A DNA stretch of 26,085 nucleotides from a virus: positions 1 to 26,085 of the IMG/VR virus record IMGVR_UViG_3300021364_000392, one strand, 5' to 3'. A program made the position numbers and the translations under genes. Below the pieces are notes generated by a model. It was not told the DNA's origin. It was given only the letters and a program-made list of their open reading frames with translations, and searched no databases. Below are positions 14,579 to 22,165 of the stretch, in pieces. The stretch's first letter is position 1, and each line of letters starts with the position of its first letter.

Positions 14579-14797
14579 TCACTCTTCTGCTGCTGGTTCT
14601 TCTTCTCTAGCAAGGATTGCTTTCTCAACAATCGCGAGGAGTTGATCGTCCATATCAGTCTTAGTCAAAGTAACTGCCTTCTTCAAGATAAGAAGACAAA
14701 GTTCAACTAACTTTTCTCCAAGTTCCTCGTTCTCAGGGATCTTGGCAACAGCATCAGAAACAATTTTGGATGCGAGTGGGAGTAAAAAGGCGAGCAT
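14579..14797 (-). CDS. Small helical protein with hydrophobic N-terminus (72 aa)
   Basis: MLAFLLPLASKIVSDAVAKI is hydrophobic to amphipathic; then ELGEKLVELCLLILKKAVTL is a second helix and the tail is acidic (REEEPAAEE). It could be a peripheral or membrane-associated helical hairpin; a holin-like role is only a guess. Own late promoter (14822-14829) and own terminator make it a one-gene transcription unit. Confidence 0.7.
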   Translation of the reverse strand: MLAFLLPLASKIVSDAVAKIPENEELGEKLVELCLLILKKAVTLTKTDMDDQLLAIVEKAILAREEEPAAEE

Positions 14798-14799
14798 TG

Positions 14800-14821
14800 G
14801 TTCATGGCATAGTGCATGAAC
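14800..14821 (-). promoter_or_regulatory. Hairpin touching the start codon of the 72-aa gene
   Basis: - strand GTTCATG (14821-14815), 8-nt loop, CATGAAC (14806-14800): a perfect 7-bp stem ending 2 nt before ATG 14797. It would block ribosome loading in a read-through transcript. The late promoter start, predicted near 14816, removes almost all of the 5' arm. Confidence 0.5.
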
Positions 14822-14970
14822 TATTTATTCTTATTTTTATGCTTCCATGCAGTTGCATAAGCAATAGATTTTTCGTCCTTCGTTAACTTACCATCCTTAG
14901 CATATCCTTTTTTGATATGCTTCACCATTCTTTCAAATTTTTTGCCAGGAGGTGCCTCCTCCTGACTCAA
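14821..14970 (-). CDS. Small basic protein with TTG start (49 aa)
   Basis: An open frame with no upstream ATG: TTG 14970-14968 overlaps the TGA of the gene above (TTGA), giving a start of LSQEEAPPGKKFERMVKHIK type and then GYAKDGKLTKDEKSIAYATA followed by WKHKNKNK. It is strongly basic and helical, of the sort seen repeatedly in T4-like cyanophage structural genes (recalled family pattern, not searched). The internal ATG at 14928 gives 35 residues. Its stop codon is part of the next late promoter. Function unknown. Confidence 0.6.
   Translation of the reverse strand: MSQEEAPPGKKFERMVKHIKKGYAKDGKLTKDEKSIAYATAWKHKNKNK
14822..14829 (-). promoter_or_regulatory. Late promoter (AATAAATA)
   Basis: AATAAATA on the - strand, overlapping the end of the small TTG-start gene (codons AAT AAA TAG). 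24 nt before ATG 14797. Confidence 0.65.
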
Positions 14971-15890
14971 TACTTTTTTGCTTTCTTGCTACCACCGTCA
15001 CAACCACAACCCTCATCTACTGTGGGGCAGCACTCTTTGCCGTGCTCAGGACAGTCAGTTCCTTCGGGAGTAGCATTACACTTTTTTGCTTCTTCAAGAC
15101 CCATCTCCTTACGCCAATCAGAACGCTCTTCCTTCTTCATTCCGATTGCTTTACCGATTGCCTTACGACGCTTCATCAGATACTTGTCTGAAGAATCCTT
15201 ATCACCGTCATTATCTACATCACCATCTTCCTTACCGACTGGATCAAGTTTTTTCTCATCAAGACCCTCTTCTTTAACGCAGTTAGGAACAACCTTACCG
15301 CCCTTGTTCTTCGTACCCTTTGCTTTATAACCATCCCAGCATTTGTCAGCACCAACATTCTTGCGTGCTTGCTTCATGCTGCCTTCAAAGATTCCGCCTC
15401 TAGAAAGATTAGCAACAGCAGCATCCATCAATGATGATGTGAACTCATCTGATACTTCCTGCTTGTTTTCAACTTCACCGTAGCACTCTCCTCCACTAAT
15501 ACCTGAGGCAGTACGTTTGATTAATGATTCTGAATAACTATCGTTGTACATTTCTTTCTGGGTACTTTTTCTTTTATTATTTATCATAGTAGACCATTCT
15601 GGAGTCTTGGTCTTGCCATATCTTTCCTTCTTCTGACCAGGAGTAAGATCCTGAAGATACTCTCTGGTCTCATCAGTGCCAAGTTCATGAACCTCACTGA
15701 TGTCAGAAATCCAACTTCTAAATGTCTTATGATTTTCATCTAAGCAGATGACATAGTTTGGTCCACGCCTGATAATAGTGCCGACCTGATCATTTCCATT
15801 ACGAACTTTCATCCCTTCTGGGAAGATCTCATCGTTATAATATTGTTCACGGATGTAAACCTTCTGAGTGTATTCTGAAAAGTTGTACAT
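14967..15890 (-). CDS. Multi-module protein: KOW/SH3-like N-terminus, EF-hand-like loop, Cys-rich tail
   Basis: 307 residues. Residues 25-70 (KVRNGNDQVGTIIRRGPNYV then ICLDE) resemble a KOW/SH3-like barrel. Residues 172-205 have KQARKNVGADKCWDGYKAKG and KGGKVVPNCVKEEG, a Cys-bearing module. Residues 222-237 (EDGDVDNDGDKDSSDKY region) are an aspartate loop as in EF-hand or dockerin calcium sites. The tail has six Cys at about 271, 280, 287, 288, 295 and 297, likely to bind metal or form disulfides. Late promoter 23 nt upstream. Structural role inferred; no enzyme motif seen. Confidence 0.75.
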   Translation of the reverse strand: MYNFSEYTQKVYIREQYYNDEIFPEGMKVRNGNDQVGTIIRRGPNYVICLDENHKTFRSWISDISEVHELGTDETREYLQDLTPGQKKERYGKTKTPEWSTMINNKRKSTQKEMYNDSYSESLIKRTASGISGGECYGEVENKQEVSDEFTSSLMDAAVANLSRGGIFEGSMKQARKNVGADKCWDGYKAKGTKNKGGKVVPNCVKEEGLDEKKLDPVGKEDGDVDNDGDKDSSDKYLMKRRKAIGKAIGMKKEERSDWRKEMGLEEAKKCNATPEGTDCPEHGKECCPTVDEGCGCDGGSKKAKKY

Positions 15891-15912
15891 TAATACTTAG
15901 ATTCTATCAAAC

Positions 15913-15920
15913 TATTTATT
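15913..15920 (-). promoter_or_regulatory. Late promoter (AATAAATA)
   Basis: AATAAATA on the - strand, overlapping the TAA stop of the nucleotidyltransferase gene at 15919-15921; 22 nt before ATG 15890. Predicted start near 15907. Confidence 0.65.
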
Positions 15921-16482
15921 ATTTAAAATTAGCAGGCAGATTGTTTGCAATCTCCTGCATCAATTTTTTGCAATCATTATCTCTCAGTGCAGTAGGAATA
16001 CCTTTCCTAAATGTAGTAAAATCTCCTGCTGCAGCAGCACGTCTCATCTTAGTTCCAGAGATAGCAAATGTATCACCATCAGCATCTCTACTGCCAGAGG
16101 ATTTAATCTCAATATTTCGGAAAGAAAAATCCTTTCCATTATATCTGTGTAGGAATTGCATAGCAGAAACTCTATCGGAACCTACAAGGAATACCACCTC
16201 ATCATATCCTGCCATCATAATGTCCTGCAAAATAGCAACAGGATCTCTAGGACCAGAGTAAATCTTTCCTTTATGTTCAGGAAAAGATAGATTCATATAA
16301 TGTAGTTTCCTATCAGGAGGAAGAGGATTACTTCCCTTCTTATCTACAGTCTGAGAAATGTAGATACGATAGTCATTAGTCCCTGCTGCTCTCTTTACGC
16401 CAGCAAAGTTTTCTTTATGTCCAGTGGTTGCTGGTTGAAATCTACCAAATGTAAAATAACAAGTCTTTCCGTCTAACGCCAT
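15919..16482 (-). CDS. Cytidylyltransferase-fold nucleotidyltransferase
   Basis: 187 residues. GRFQPATTGH (13-22) is the (H/T)xGH nucleotide-binding signature of the HIGH superfamily and ISGTKMR (141-147) is the ISxTxxR motif; VGSDR (100-104) fits the ribose-contact loop. Relatives include NMN and phosphopantetheine adenylyltransferases, so it transfers a nucleotide to a small phosphate substrate, perhaps NMN, but the substrate cannot be read from the sequence. It overlaps the ligase-like gene by 10 nt and is the third member of a coupled cassette under a late promoter. Confidence 0.82.
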   Translation of the reverse strand: MALDGKTCYFTFGRFQPATTGHKENFAGVKRAAGTNDYRIYISQTVDKKGSNPLPPDRKLHYMNLSFPEHKGKIYSGPRDPVAILQDIMMAGYDEVVFLVGSDRVSAMQFLHRYNGKDFSFRNIEIKSSGSRDADGDTFAISGTKMRRAAAAGDFTTFRKGIPTALRDNDCKKLMQEIANNLPANFK

Positions 16483-17666
16483 TGTTTCTGAAGAGTGAAA
16501 TTGTTGTACGCAAACTCAAGACGATTCACGAACTTAATCATGTCTCCGTCTTTATGCATAACATATCCTTCAGGAGTAGTTACTTTGTAACCCTTATCTG
16601 TCTGAACAAATGTCCTGAATGTTTCAAGTTTATCTAATTTATCTATAACCATTTGCTTCACTGCCTGCATTTCTTTATATAAGGCAAGCAAAGATTTAAA
16701 CTTATAGACATTATCTACAAGATATTTTTCACTTTGGTAAACAAGATTACGTTTCTTAGTAAGGTTTGCTGCTGTCTTAATCTTAGCAAGTTCCTTGCTA
16801 GTCTTAGCATGATAGAAGTTTGCTAGATCATATAGTGCTTCATCAACATTACTGATACTACGAGCATTTTTAATCTGATCATTAAAATATGGTTTCAAGA
16901 ATGTAGAAATGTGGAACTTCGCATCACCAGTACTACCACTTACACCAACTAATTCATCAAGAAAATCTCCACAGATACCACACATACGTTCAATCTTAGA
17001 AATATAATTATTAAATCTCACCATCTCTGCTCTATCAAATCCAACTTTATGCATTGGAGTATCATTTTTTACAACCAAAGCATCAGCAGAACCTTCAATG
17101 TTTGCACCAGCAAGTGCCTGCATAGATTGAAAATCTGTCCCAGAATAATGAGTATGAAAGACTACACCAATCTGAGCACGACCTGCTGCCTGCCCTATAG
17201 GATGATCTACTGGAATACCATATGTGATGGTGTTGGGTCTAAATGTATAAAGTTGCTCGCCATCAATAGTTTCCCTCTTCAAAGTAGACTTAGTAAATAA
17301 AAGATCTCCCTGGAAGATACCATTCATTCTAAGTTTTGAGAAATACTTCAAAGAAAATTTCAACTTCTCTGCAAGATCTCCTTCATAATAAAGATCAACA
17401 TCTTCTGGGGCATAGCAAATTTTAGGATTTTTTGCGAATACAGATTTAGTACCGACAAAAAACATACCAGTATTTGGATCCGTGCCACAGATAAGAGACG
17501 GTGCTCCATCCCATTTTGTTTGCATAAATCCAGCAGAATCCTGTTGTCCCAACATCTTGGTCAGTTCTTTGAGAAAAGATACTGCAGCAGCGCATCCCTC
17601 TGAACCATAGTTCAGCATCTCATCTTCCAAATGTTCTAAGTGTTTTAGTTGTGTTACGTTTGCCAT
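16473..17666 (-). CDS. DUF6267-type protein with ligase-like nucleotidyltransferase motifs
   Basis: 397 residues. The N-terminal half carries, in the right order, motifs like those of ATP/NAD-dependent ligases: TKWDGAPS (Lys51, Asp53, Gly54; motif I KxDG), FVGTKSVFAK (about 70-79), GIFQGDLLFT (116-125; place of the DGEL motif III) and EGSADALVVKND (191-202; motif IV EGxVxK with Lys200). The C-terminal half is helical and basic. The family assignment to DUF6267 is from memory of cyanophage proteins. Ligase or adenylyltransferase activity is inferred; Gln replaces the usual acidic residue before GDL. The start overlaps the preceding stop (TAATG). Confidence 0.7.
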   Translation of the reverse strand: MANVTQLKHLEHLEDEMLNYGSEGCAAAVSFLKELTKMLGQQDSAGFMQTKWDGAPSLICGTDPNTGMFFVGTKSVFAKNPKICYAPEDVDLYYEGDLAEKLKFSLKYFSKLRMNGIFQGDLLFTKSTLKRETIDGEQLYTFRPNTITYGIPVDHPIGQAAGRAQIGVVFHTHYSGTDFQSMQALAGANIEGSADALVVKNDTPMHKVGFDRAEMVRFNNYISKIERMCGICGDFLDELVGVSGSTGDAKFHISTFLKPYFNDQIKNARSISNVDEALYDLANFYHAKTSKELAKIKTAANLTKKRNLVYQSEKYLVDNVYKFKSLLALYKEMQAVKQMVIDKLDKLETFRTFVQTDKGYKVTTPEGYVMHKDGDMIKFVNRLEFAYNNFTLQKQWR

Positions 17667-18808
17667 TAGTCGTCGTATCCGTCTGAAGGAATGCTATAAA
17701 CAGTTTCCATATTGAACTTATATCCAGATTGCAACTTATCTGGCCAGGGGTCTGGACTTCCGCTCGTATCACGAATATTAAACTTAAGTTCCATCGCTGG
17801 GGTCTTCACTGTAATATCAACACGCTGCCCAGTTCCAGTCTTTCCACCATAGTGAACTATAACATTGTTCACAGTTGTTGATGAGTCACATATTTGTTTG
17901 GTCATAGGGAAATTTTTAATAGTATTTCCTCTCTCCTTATGTGTATAATGATACCCATAACCAATAGAACCACGAATCATACTCTGCAGCAATGTTCTAT
18001 TAAATTTAGGATTGTTGTCATTGCCACCACTAACAACTTCACCTTTATATGCTTCATTAAAGATTGCACAGAATCTTTCATTATCAATACCAAAAGTTTC
18101 TAGAATTTTCAATCCAGTTCTATTAGTAATATTTCCTGCTTGAATCTCATCTTTAGTAAATATTTTCTTAAGTCCTAAGTTAGACATCGTTGTTGTCCCA
18201 CCCTTCTTTAGTGAAAGATAGATGGTTCTATCTGCCTGCCCCTTACACTTTGTTTCTAATGTGAGGTCAGTAACGATGTGACCAATATCATAATTTGATG
18301 CCGTAGCTTCTCCGATCTTCCATCCATTGCCCTCAAATGAAATCGGTCTTGGTTTATTCTGAGGACCCTCATTAACCAAAACAAAAGAACAATCATCAAG
18401 ATTATAAGTCTTGATCAAATCAGCGATAAAATTTTTGTATGTATTATTGGAGTATTCACCAGTCTCAATCCAATCATTGAGTCCTCTTTCAAGTTGTTGT
18501 TCAAACAAGTTACCAGTATTTCCCGTCCCGCGATTTCCTCTACTACCATCACCCCAACTCATTTTGAGTTTAGTAATTTTTAATTTTCTCTTAAGTTCAG
18601 CAAGTGCTATATCATCCTTCAATGCTCTTGCAATTTTCACATTTGATTTATTTGTGGGATCAAATGCTAAAGGGTTTGGTAAAATATTTCCGTAGTTCTC
18701 ATTCAAATAATTCCACAGGCGAAGAGATTCTTTCGCCACAGGATCTTCCATATGCTTTACTGACTTTCCTGCTTCAGAAAAAGTTGATGGGATAAGATTA
18801 TATGCCAT
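17666..18808 (-). CDS. Restriction-endonuclease-like PD-(D/E)XK protein (putative)
   Basis: 380 residues. GNLFEQQLERGLNDW (99-113) looks like the leading helix with a Glu of restriction-type nucleases; IGHIVTDLTLETK (175-187) could hold the metal Asp181, and TIYLSLKKGGTT (196-207) the S-L-K version of the (D/E)xK motif. A C-terminal region (about 300-370) is beta-rich. Family not recognised, so nuclease activity is inferred from motifs. Late promoter and ribosome-site hairpin just upstream (18814-18837), AAGGGGG 7 nt before the ATG. First gene of a three-gene coupled cassette. Confidence 0.68.
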   Translation of the reverse strand: MAYNLIPSTFSEAGKSVKHMEDPVAKESLRLWNYLNENYGNILPNPLAFDPTNKSNVKIARALKDDIALAELKRKLKITKLKMSWGDGSRGNRGTGNTGNLFEQQLERGLNDWIETGEYSNNTYKNFIADLIKTYNLDDCSFVLVNEGPQNKPRPISFEGNGWKIGEATASNYDIGHIVTDLTLETKCKGQADRTIYLSLKKGGTTTMSNLGLKKIFTKDEIQAGNITNRTGLKILETFGIDNERFCAIFNEAYKGEVVSGGNDNNPKFNRTLLQSMIRGSIGYGYHYTHKERGNTIKNFPMTKQICDSSTTVNNVIVHYGGKTGTGQRVDITVKTPAMELKFNIRDTSGSPDPWPDKLQSGYKFNMETVYSIPSDGYDD

Positions 18809-18813
18809 TAAAA

Positions 18814-18830
18814 AACCCCCTTACGGGGTT
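18814..18830 (-). terminator. Hairpin with U run overlapping the ribosome-binding site
   Basis: - strand AACCCC (18830-18825), loop GTAAG, GGGGTT (18819-18814), then U (18813-18811) and UA before ATG 18808. It looks like a terminator for the early replication operon, and it also buries AAGGGGG, the ribosome site of the next gene. A transcript from the late promoter would start at about 18824, right after the 5' arm. Confidence 0.75.
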
Positions 18831-19359
18831 ATTTATTCGGAACAGCGAAGTTAAAATTGATTAGTAGTCTACACTTCTCATCAGAACATGTGAATCCAAC
18901 ATGCTCATGATGAGATTTAAATAAAACCATTCTATTTTCAACAGAATCTACTTCGGTGCCATCCTTAAATTTAGTGTATCCATTATTACTATTAACATAG
19001 TAAATTGCTGTCATACAATCGTAGTCAAAATCAACATGATAGTTTCCGAGTTGATAGTTTCCTTCTTCTCGGGGATTCAAATTTACTTTTGCACGATAGA
19101 GAATGATATGTCTATGCGTTTTAGCAAAGAGCATAGCAAACTTTTGTATGATGGGATCAATTTCAGGATAAAAGTTACTTGATATTCCTACATTAATATC
19201 ATAAAGCATATGAACAAATTGCCCACGCTCTTTGCTATCAGGAATTCCCCTCTCGGTGATGTTAGGACACCAACTCCAATACAATTTATCGTTAACTACT
19301 GAGGATAACTGTTCGTATTGGTGATGGGGTAAAAAATTATCAAGAACTTTTATCTTCAT
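18829..19359 (-). CDS. 2-oxoglutarate/Fe(II)-dependent oxygenase
   Basis: 176 residues. YHVDFDYD (107-114) supplies the HxD iron ligands (His108, Asp110); SHHEHVG (149-155) supplies the distal His (151 or 153); the 2OG-binding Arg is probably Arg164 in KCRLLINF. These match the double-stranded beta-helix core. The family hydroxylates proteins, nucleic acids or small molecules; the substrate is unknown. Such genes are frequent in cyanophages. Last gene of the early replication operon, with ATGA overlap to mazG. Confidence 0.85.
   Translation of the reverse strand: MKIKVLDNFLPHHQYEQLSSVVNDKLYWSWCPNITERGIPDSKERGQFVHMLYDINVGISSNFYPEIDPIIQKFAMLFAKTHRHIILYRAKVNLNPREEGNYQLGNYHVDFDYDCMTAIYYVNSNNGYTKFKDGTEVDSVENRMVLFKSHHEHVGFTCSDEKCRLLINFNFAVPNK
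18830..18837 (-). promoter_or_regulatory. Late promoter (AATAAATA) ending in hairpin 5' arm
   Basis: AATAAATA on the - strand, overlapping the stop of the 2OG oxygenase (AAT AAA TAA). With T4 spacing the +1 is 18824 (G), leaving a 15-nt leader that starts GTAAGGGGG and carries a free ribosome site. Confidence 0.7.
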
Positions 19360-19760
19360 AGATCGCCTGCTACTCGGTTTTCCGAGCGGTCAATACTGAA
19401 TGCTCCTTCGGGGTAACGGGCAGTCAGTTTTTCAAAGTTCATCTGAATAACTTCTTCAAGTGAAATGTCAAGACCCAGACATGCTTGAGAGACATACCAC
19501 ATGATGTCACCAAGTTCTCGTTTTAGATGAAAAAGATTTTCATCGTTAACAGGTTTGCCTTGGAAGACCATCTTCTTCACAATCTCAGTGAACTCACCTG
19601 CTTCAGCAGACATACCCACAGCAGCAGTCATCAGACGCTCAGTAGGGAAACCCTGCCCTTCAAGTTCTTGAAGGCGATAAATGAAAGCATCGTGGTCCTT
19701 ACTAGGATTAGAAGTAGTGCTATCTACAAACTCAACATACTTGTTAAGATCAATGGTCAT
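19356..19760 (-). CDS. mazG: MazG nucleotide pyrophosphohydrolase
   Basis: 134 residues from ATG 19760, one base after the helicase stop; the frame runs further upstream, but that would overlap the helicase. SAEAGEFTEI (51-60) and KRELGDIMWYV (80-90) form the E-x-x-E ... E-x-x-D metal site of all-alpha NTP pyrophosphatases. Hydrolyses (d)NTPs, and in cyanophages it was proposed to affect ppGpp or to favour breakdown of GC-rich host nucleotides. Expression with replication genes fits nucleotide-pool control. Confidence 0.93.
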   Translation of the reverse strand: MTIDLNKYVEFVDSTTSNPSKDHDAFIYRLQELEGQGFPTERLMTAAVGMSAEAGEFTEIVKKMVFQGKPVNDENLFHLKRELGDIMWYVSQACLGLDISLEEVIQMNFEKLTARYPEGAFSIDRSENRVAGDL

Positions 19761-19761
19761 A

Positions 19762-21150
19762 TCAATTAAAATTAAATTCAGTGAACTTCGCCTTGGATGT
19801 ACTTTGAGACTTGGCGATTTCCTCAAAGTCATATTGTTCCTGTCCAGAATCAACAATGTCGGTCTGAGCAGAATCCTCTACATCATACAATCTCATCTTG
19901 GATCTGTCAATACCCACGACAAATCTTTTGAACATGTTCAGATCGTTGTATCTGTTCTTGAGTTGTTTAACCATGATCTGGTTAATCGCTTCAAGTTCTT
20001 CTGAAGCAATAAGAGCGAACATGAAGTCTGCAGTAGCAGGTAGTCCAAAAGATTCAGAGGTATCAGTAAGATCAACATCAGTGCTGCCATACCCAGAACG
20101 AGTAGTCTGAGTGGCACTAACAATAGGGAGATCAAACTCAACAGCAAGACCTCTAAGTTCTTCCGCAATCGCTTTAACATAAGTGTAAGAATTAACTAGT
20201 GCTCCTTTGTATCGTGATGATGCACAGATGTTGAGGTAATCAATAAAGATGATGTCGGGCTTAAAACTCTTCTTAAGTGATAGATCATTGAGTAGTGCCT
20301 TAAAGTGATTAGAGTGTGCGGATGCTGTCGGATACTCTTTAATAATAAGTTTGCCATTAGTCTTCTGTGCTAGACGTGTAACTTTAGATTCAAATAATTG
20401 TTCTGGCAGATCTTCAATATCTTTGATATTTACATTAAGAAGGTTCGCGTCAATACGTTCAGCGATCTTCTCCTCTGCCATTTCCAGTGTGATATATAAG
20501 ACATTCTTGCCTTGAAGGAGTGACGCTGATGCCATGTGGCACATAAACAAAGATTTACCCACGCCAGTACCAGCAAGTGCCACGTTAAGAGTTTTATTAG
20601 GAATACCACCCTTCGTAATCTTATTGAAGAGTGACAGATCAAACGGAAGTTTGTTTTCATTTCTGTGATAGAACTCGTAACGATCTTCATAATCTTCTAT
20701 GTAGTCGTGTCCGATATGATCATCAAAAGAAACAGCGAGTGCTTCCTGCAGGATTGCAGGAATTGCATCAGGAGTTCTTTTATCATCTCCACCATCAGCA
20801 ATCTTCACACTATCCAGTAGTGCTAAGTAAACTGCACGTTGTTTACACCACTTCTCAGTGGAGTCCAGAATCCATTGACTGTCTACATCTGTGTTGTCAA
20901 TGTCTTGAATTTTTAGTTGTAACTCTTTATAAGAATCTTCATTCAAATCTTTACGATTATCAACCTCAATGCGAAGGACTTCTTTCGTTGGCGAATGACC
21001 ATACGAAACTACAAAATCATTGATGATATCAAAAAGAACTTTATCTGAATACTGAGTAAAATATTCAGACTTAACGTAAGGAATAACCTTACGCATATAA
21101 GTTTCATTGTTCAGAAGATTCTTTAAGATTGTACTCTCAATTACTTCCAT
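19762..21150 (-). CDS. Replicative DNA helicase, T4 gp41-like (DnaB family)
   Basis: Hexameric 5'-3' helicase that opens the fork and carries the gp61 primase. 462 residues from ATG 21150, which overlaps the uvsX stop (TAATG). Walker A AGTGVGKS at about 193-200, Walker B DIIFIDYLN near 300, and the sensor region ATQTTRSG near 345 are all present; the N-terminal 150 residues are the helical DnaB-like collar. Acidic/Gln-rich tail ends EFNFN. It lies between uvsX and mazG, as in other T4-like cyanophages. Confidence 0.93.
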   Translation of the reverse strand: MEVIESTILKNLLNNETYMRKVIPYVKSEYFTQYSDKVLFDIINDFVVSYGHSPTKEVLRIEVDNRKDLNEDSYKELQLKIQDIDNTDVDSQWILDSTEKWCKQRAVYLALLDSVKIADGGDDKRTPDAIPAILQEALAVSFDDHIGHDYIEDYEDRYEFYHRNENKLPFDLSLFNKITKGGIPNKTLNVALAGTGVGKSLFMCHMASASLLQGKNVLYITLEMAEEKIAERIDANLLNVNIKDIEDLPEQLFESKVTRLAQKTNGKLIIKEYPTASAHSNHFKALLNDLSLKKSFKPDIIFIDYLNICASSRYKGALVNSYTYVKAIAEELRGLAVEFDLPIVSATQTTRSGYGSTDVDLTDTSESFGLPATADFMFALIASEELEAINQIMVKQLKNRYNDLNMFKRFVVGIDRSKMRLYDVEDSAQTDIVDSGQEQYDFEEIAKSQSTSKAKFTEFNFN

Positions 21151-22163
21151 TAAGATCCGTAGCAGAACTCTTTTCGGGCGCACTCGTCAAGTGCTTGGAG
21201 GATTTCTGGAGTGAAATACTTCTCAGGATCTTTGTAGATAGCAGAAGGATATACATTACCATGCTCAGTCTTAACACGGTTACCCACACGCTCAAAGACT
21301 CCGTACTGTTGACCCAGTTCCAGTAGTCCGTAATACTTATCAAGACCTCGTTCGTCAAAAAATAACCTCGTTTCTACATCAGAGTTTTCTTTCGTAAAGC
21401 GAGACTTATGCGCTCTCACTTTAATAATGTTACCAACTTGCTCAGTACCATCCTTCTCCTTCTTCTTGGAGAGGAAGAGGATGCTAGAAGCAGCATACTT
21501 CAGACCAGTACCGCCGCCCATCTCCTTGGTGGGAACGTAGGCACCAACAACTTCGTAAGTGTGGTTAGTAACAATCAGGGGGATACCTGCTTGACCCAGT
21601 TTCAATGAAAGAATCCTAAAGATAGATTTAATCACCTGAGCACGGGTCATGTCACGGGTCTCCTTGCCGTCAGTAGCATCCTGCACTTCTTTAGTGGTGG
21701 ATAGCATACCCAGAGAGTCTAACACAAAAAGAAGCGGAGGGCGATCCTCCTTCTTAATCTTCATAAACTCATCAACCAATTTAATACTCTGAGTACGAAA
21801 CTCCTGAACCGTAGTCACAGGAACCAGACCAACTCGCTTCACATCAATGCCGCGAGTCTCCATCATGTCCTTAGAAATAGCAGACTCAGACTCAAAGTAA
21901 ACAACTTCTCCATCAGCATTCTGCTCAAGAAAATTCTTTACAATTGAGAGGGCGAAGAAGGTTTTACCTGTGCTGGACTCCCCTGCGAGGGCAGTGACTT
22001 TATTTTGTGGGAGACCACCAAAAATGCTCCCGCTACATAGAGCGTTGAGAATATAAGAACCAGTGTCCACAAACGAATCACAGTCCCCAGCGGCGATGCC
22101 TTCATCAACGATTGACGCAAATTCATTGTCTAACTCCTTGATAACTTTGTTAAGAAAACCCAT
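21150..22163 (-). CDS. uvsX: UvsX RecA-like recombinase
   Basis: Strand-exchange protein for recombination-dependent replication and repair. 337 residues, shorter than T4 UvsX (about 390). Walker A GESSTGKT at 61-68, Walker [12 protein letters not shown] near 145-155, and DNA-binding loop with [10 protein letters not shown] near 217-226. Two nt separate it from the gp43 stop upstream and its own stop overlaps the gp41 start, so the trio is one operon. Confidence 0.93.
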   Translation of the reverse strand: MGFLNKVIKELDNEFASIVDEGIAAGDCDSFVDTGSYILNALCSGSIFGGLPQNKVTALAGESSTGKTFFALSIVKNFLEQNADGEVVYFESESAISKDMMETRGIDVKRVGLVPVTTVQEFRTQSIKLVDEFMKIKKEDRPPLLFVLDSLGMLSTTKEVQDATDGKETRDMTRAQVIKSIFRILSLKLGQAGIPLIVTNHTYEVVGAYVPTKEMGGGTGLKYAASSILFLSKKKEKDGTEQVGNIIKVRAHKSRFTKENSDVETRLFFDERGLDKYYGLLELGQQYGVFERVGNRVKTEHGNVYPSAIYKDPEKYFTPEILQALDECARKEFCYGS

Positions 22164-22165
22164 AA

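Noticed and set aside
14917-15330. + strand frame of 137 codons
   Set aside because: Ser/Pro/Phe-rich antisense of the charged protein at 14967-15890; no ribosome site or context.
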